From Herbaspirillum sp. YR522 (lineage in GTDB: Bacteria; Pseudomonadota; Gammaproteobacteria; Burkholderiales; Burkholderiaceae_D), in contig NZ_AKJA01000134.1 of NCBI RefSeq assembly GCF_000282575.1, forward strand, positions 1 to 64,000: a stretch of DNA of 64,000 bases. The letters are read 5' to 3'. The notes beneath the pieces were generated by a model that saw only the letters and a program-made list of their open reading frames with translations, was not told the DNA's origin and ran no database searches. Of this stretch, positions 60,882-64,000 are shown one piece after another. The stretch's first letter is position 1; each line of letters opens with the position of its first letter. The position numbers and the translations under genes are program-made.

Positions 60882-63140
60882 ATGTCCCAAGCTGCCCCAC
60901 CCGACCTGGAACGTGGCCTGCTCGAAGCCGGCCGCAATTGCTGGCGCCTGGAGCATGCCGACCGATTCAAGCTGCTCATCGATGGCGCGGCGTATTTTCG
61001 CGCCTTGCGCCAGACCCTGCTCAACGCGCGGGAGACGGTGTTCATTCTCGGCTGGGACATGGACAGCCGAACCGACCTGTTGCCCGACGGTGGCGACGAC
61101 GACGGTTTTCCCCGGCAACTGGGCGATTTCCTGCACGCGCTGGTGGCGGACCGCCCCGCACTGCATATCCAGGTCCTGAACTGGGACTACGCCATGCTCT
61201 ACGCGCTGGAGCGCGAATGGATGCTGGCCCGGAAGCCCGGTCGCCCACGCAATGCGCGGCTGCGTTTCCATACCGATTCGCGCCATCCCGTGGGTGCCTC
61301 GCATCACCAGAAGATCGTGGTGGTCGACGACCGGGTGGCCTTCGTCGGCGGCCTCGACCTGACCCGCTGTCGTTGGGATACCCCCGACCACGCCTGTGAC
61401 AATCCGCTGCGCCGCGACCCCGATGGCAAGCCCTATGCGCCTTTCCACGATGTGCAGGCCATGGTCGACGGCGATTGCGCGCGGGCGCTGGGCGAGCTGG
61501 CCCGGCGCCGCTGGAAGCTGGCCGGCTATGCCGCATCGCGCCAGGTGCGGGGGGCAGACCATGGCCAGGGCGATCCATGGCCCGCGGACCAGGTACCGGA
61601 CCTGCAGGATATCGAGGTCGGCATTTCGCGTACCGAGCCGGCCCATGACGGCCGCGCCGGCGTGTTCGAAGTGCGCCAGCTGTACCTGGACGCGATTGCC
61701 CAGGCGCGCCGCTTCCTGTTCTTCGAGAACCAGTATTTCACCTCCAACGTGCTGGCCGACGCGCTCGGCGAGCGGCTGCGCCAAGCCGATGGACCCGAAG
61801 TAATGGTGGTGTCGCCCCATACCCAGAGCGGCTGGCTGGAGCAGGCCACCATGGGCGCCTTGCGCGCGCGCATCCATCACCGGCTCAAGGGCGCGCTGGC
61901 CGGGCATGGCGAGCGCGCCCTTGCCCGCTATCAGATGTATTGTCCGCAGTTGCCGGGCCAGACCGATGGCTGCCTCAACGTCCACAGCAAGGTGTTTGCG
62001 ATGGACGATCGCCTGTTCTCGGTCGGCTCGGCCAACATGAGCAACCGATCGATGGCCTTCGACACCGAGTGCAATCTCACCATCGAAGCCAGCGGCAAGC
62101 CCGAGCGCCGTGCCGAGATCCGCGCCGCGATCGCATTGATGCGCGACCGCCTGCTGGCCGAGCACCTGGGGACCGAACCGGTGGTGGTGGCCGAACACAT
62201 CGCCGCCAGCGGTAGCCTGCACCAGACGGTCAGTGCGCTGCACCGCGACGACACCCGCAACATGGTGCCGCTGCAGCCACGCCTGATCCCGGAACTGGAC
62301 GCCCTGACGCCCGAAAATGCCGTGTTCGATCCGGAACGGCCGATCAGCCCCGACGAAGTGGTCGACGCCTACGTACCGCACAGCGCTCGCAAGCCGGTGC
62401 CGCGCCGCATGGTCGGCCTGGGCATGCTGGCGGTGCTGCTGGTGGCATTTGCGCTGGCATGGCGTTTCACCCCCCTGAGCGACTGGATCAACCTGGGTTC
62501 GCTTATCGCCTTGGCGCGCAGCGTCGACAAGATGCCCTTCACGCCGGTGATCGTGATCGCCGCCTTCGTGGTGGCGGGCATGCTGATGGTGCCCATCACC
62601 GTGCTCATCGCGGTGGCGGGCGTGGTCTTCGGCCCCATGATGGGGGGCCTGTACGCGATTGCCGGCGTGCTGCTCAGTGCGGCGCTGGGCTTCGTGCTGG
62701 GACAATGGCTGGGGCACGATGCCTTGCGCCAGATGCTGGGTCCGCGCATCAACAACCTCAGCCGCCGCTTCGCCCAGCGTGGTATCGCCGCCATGGCGGT
62801 GATCCGGTTGTTGCCGATCGCCCCCTTTACCGTGGTCAACGTCGTGGCGGGCGCATCGCACCTGGGGCTGCGCGACTACATGATCGGCACCTTCGCCGGC
62901 ATGGCGCCCGGCATCGTGCTGACCGTGATGTTCTCGCACAACCTGGCCGAGGCGATCCGCCATCCGAGCCTGCAATCGGTGCTGGTGCTGGTGGCAGTGA
63001 CCGCCGCGTTGATGCTGACCGCATTCGGGCTGCAGAAGCTGCTCAAGCCGCGCCAGCAGAAGCGCCCCGCTGCCGCATCCACGGCAGCGGACAACGACCA
63101 CATCGCATCGGGCCACCCGCTGCCGGCCGAGGCCAAATGA
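60882..63140 (+). CDS. Phospholipase D / cardiolipin-synthase-like protein fused to a VTT (TVP38/DedA-like) membrane domain
   Basis: Fusion of 752 residues. The N-part (about 1-420) has two HKD motifs: H142-x-K144-x4-D149 (HHQKIVVVDD) and H368-x-K370-x4-D375 (HSKVFAMDD), each followed by the usual G-G/S-N region. That gives a complete phospholipase D-type site. The C-part (about 500-720) is a multi-helix VTT domain with GVVFGPMMGGLYAIAGVLLS, RFAQRGIAAMAVIRLLPIAPF and GMAPGIVL, as in TVP38/DedA lipid scramblase-like proteins. It likely makes or remodels phospholipids at the membrane. It overlaps the EEP gene as ATGA. Confidence 0.92.
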   Translation: MSQAAPPDLERGLLEAGRNCWRLEHADRFKLLIDGAAYFRALRQTLLNARETVFILGWDMDSRTDLLPDGGDDDGFPRQLGDFLHALVADRPALHIQVLNWDYAMLYALEREWMLARKPGRPRNARLRFHTDSRHPVGASHHQKIVVVDDRVAFVGGLDLTRCRWDTPDHACDNPLRRDPDGKPYAPFHDVQAMVDGDCARALGELARRRWKLAGYAASRQVRGADHGQGDPWPADQVPDLQDIEVGISRTEPAHDGRAGVFEVRQLYLDAIAQARRFLFFENQYFTSNVLADALGERLRQADGPEVMVVSPHTQSGWLEQATMGALRARIHHRLKGALAGHGERALARYQMYCPQLPGQTDGCLNVHSKVFAMDDRLFSVGSANMSNRSMAFDTECNLTIEASGKPERRAEIRAAIALMRDRLLAEHLGTEPVVVAEHIAASGSLHQTVSALHRDDTRNMVPLQPRLIPELDALTPENAVFDPERPISPDEVVDAYVPHSARKPVPRRMVGLGMLAVLLVAFALAWRFTPLSDWINLGSLIALARSVDKMPFTPVIVIAAFVVAGMLMVPITVLIAVAGVVFGPMMGGLYAIAGVLLSAALGFVLGQWLGHDALRQMLGPRINNLSRRFAQRGIAAMAVIRLLPIAPFTVVNVVAGASHLGLRDYMIGTFAGMAPGIVLTVMFSHNLAEAIRHPSLQSVLVLVAVTAALMLTAFGLQKLLKPRQQKRPAAASTAADNDHIASGHPLPAEAK

Positions 63141-63922
63141 CGCCTACCGCGTTGATGCCTCCGCGCGACCCGTTCGCCACCCCGGAGGCCGAGCCGGGAG
63201 GGACGGGTACCACCGAGTCCGCCGCCGCCGACAATCCGTGGCCCCTGACGGTGGCCACCTATAACATCCATAGTGCGGTAGGCACCGATGGCCGTTTCGA
63301 CCCCGAGCGCATCGCCGCCGTGCTCGACGAGATCGACGCCGATGTGATTGCCCTGCAGGAGGTGCCGCTGGGCGGAAGCCGGCAAGCCAACGTACTGGAG
63401 CTGCTGCGTCAACGCACCGGCTTTCACGCCGTCGCCGGTCCCACCATGGCGAGCGCCGAAGGCAGCTACGGCAATGCAGTATTGAGCCGCTATCGGCCAC
63501 TTGCCAGCGAGTGTATCGACCTGTCGTTCGGCAGCCGCGAACCGCGTGGCGCGGTCGACGCCGACATCGATTGCCATGGTCACCTGCTGCGCGTGGTGGC
63601 CACGCACCTGGGCCTGAAGCCGGCCGAGCGACGCGACCAGATCCGCCGCCTGCTGCAGGCCTTCGACACCGACCGGGCGCCGGTGATCCTGCTGGGGGAC
63701 GTCAACGAATGGTTTGTATGGGGACGGACGCTACGCTGGCTGGTATCGCATTTCGAGGCCGCACCGGCGCCGCGTACCTTTCCCTCGCGCTGGCCCCTGT
63801 TTTCGCTCGACCGGATCTGGATCAGCCCGCGCAACCGCTTGCTGCAGGTGGACGTGCATCGCACGCCGCTGGCGCGCCTGGCCTCGGATCACCTGCCGCT
63901 GGTGGCGCATATCGACGGCTAG
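63137..63922 (+). CDS. Endonuclease/exonuclease/phosphatase (EEP) family hydrolase
   Basis: Soluble hydrolase of 261 residues. The EEP core begins at about residue 36: LTVATYNIHSAVG, then VIALQEVPLG (Glu metal ligand), GNAVLSRY, VVATHLGLKPAERRDQ, VILLGDVNEW (Asp/Asn) and the terminal ASDHLPLVAHI. Residues 1-35 are a flexible Gly/Ala-rich head. The ATG overlaps the stop of the PLD-VTT gene. In E. coli the same pairing exists as ybhP (EEP) next to clsB (cardiolipin synthase B) and ybhN, so a role in phospholipid metabolism is likely. Confidence 0.9.
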   Translation: MTPTALMPPRDPFATPEAEPGGTGTTESAAADNPWPLTVATYNIHSAVGTDGRFDPERIAAVLDEIDADVIALQEVPLGGSRQANVLELLRQRTGFHAVAGPTMASAEGSYGNAVLSRYRPLASECIDLSFGSREPRGAVDADIDCHGHLLRVVATHLGLKPAERRDQIRRLLQAFDTDRAPVILLGDVNEWFVWGRTLRWLVSHFEAAPAPRTFPSRWPLFSLDRIWISPRNRLLQVDVHRTPLARLASDHLPLVAHIDG

Positions 63923-64000
63923 CGTCGGGCCGGCGGCCTGGGCCCGAAGTGGCGCCCCCACAGCTTGAAGGCCAGCGCGCCCCAGATCAGCAGGACCAGG
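63919..64000 (-). CDS. C-terminal end of a membrane protein (partial, cut by right edge)
   Basis: On the minus strand the last 26 codons before a TAG at 63919-63921 read LVLLIWGALAFKLWG followed by RHFGPRPPARR. That is a hydrophobic helix followed by a basic tail, typical of an inner-membrane protein end. It is convergent with the EEP gene and overlaps its stop by 4 bases. Only about 80 bases are visible, so the family cannot be named. Confidence 0.45.
   Translation of the reverse strand, partial: LVLLIWGALAFKLWGRHFGPRPPARR

Noticed and set aside
60255-63116. 953-codon minus-strand frame opposite the PLD-VTT gene
   Set aside because: His/Gln/Arg-rich shadow; the plus strand has two HKD motifs and a membrane domain, so that is the gene.
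1-64000. tRNA, rRNA, CRISPR, prophage or insertion sequences
   Set aside because: No cloverleaf-like genes, regularly spaced repeats, transposase or integrase reading frames were noticed. A covariance-model search would be needed to exclude small RNAs.

Overview
The window is GC-rich, densely packed Gram-negative DNA. Its gene content points to a betaproteobacterium of the order Burkholderiales, probably near Oxalobacteraceae. This is inferred from a Porin_4-type trimeric porin ending in Phe, a Bug/TctC-type binding protein with TctDE regulators, a cyoABCD-SURF1-RegBA operon, a Tat-type lipoprotein class A beta-lactamase, a two-domain FbpB/AfuB-type permease and many ATGA-coupled operons. I see no rRNA, tRNA, CRISPR array, integrase or insertion sequence. 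It reads as chromosome rich in transport and signal transduction.

Layout. 1-4530 (minus): a dipeptide-type ABC importer (binding protein, two permeases, fused double ATPase cut by the left edge). 4794-4931: an internally deleted remnant of a zinc alcohol dehydrogenase followed by a perfect hairpin terminator. 5007-6853: a small unknown protein convergent with a CitT-like DASS carrier. 7052-9192: a TctDE-type two-component system, divergent from an orphan TctC-like binding protein, an AfuABC/FbpABC-type importer and a porin (9443-15840). 16143-20128: an MHYT/PAS hybrid histidine kinase coupled to an RpfG-like HD-GYP response regulator. 20191-28242 (minus): one operon of hydantoinase/oxoprolinase subunits plus a PotABCD-type importer, divergent from an M81 (MlrC-like) peptidase. 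30207-34256: small proteins, DNA polymerase II and an LprI-like protein. 34347-36948: a MocR regulator divergent from a DMT-like membrane protein across an inverted-repeat operator. 36974-38623: a LOV blue-light histidine kinase. 38765-42658: a branched-chain-amino-acid-type importer with fused LivHM and no LivF. 42737-49696: cyoABCD-surf1-regB-regA, an oxidase with its probable redox regulator. 49851-54001: MFS carrier, orphan spore-coat-U protein, zinc-ribbon metallopeptidase, class A beta-lactamase. 54171-55109: a double PPC/DUF296 protein. 55119-59252 (minus): a compact four-gene chemosensory-like module. 59495-63922: small disordered proteins, an SDR, and a phospholipase D-VTT fusion coupled to an EEP-family hydrolase. 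A membrane-protein C-terminus runs off the right edge.

How the parts fit. Most operons pair uptake with sensing or catabolism. The dpp-like and hyu/pot clusters carry nearly the same 16-bp palindrome at about the same distance upstream, suggesting one shared regulator. Oxygen and redox sensing recurs: RegBA with the bo3 oxidase, and an MHYT kinase whose PAS domain resembles the haem PAS of FixL. The least conventional unit is the chemosensory module. A transmembrane CheA-like kinase that lacks a CheW-like domain is coupled to a short MCP-like protein, a CheX-type phosphatase and a CheY. It looks like a self-contained phosphorelay with its own receptor.
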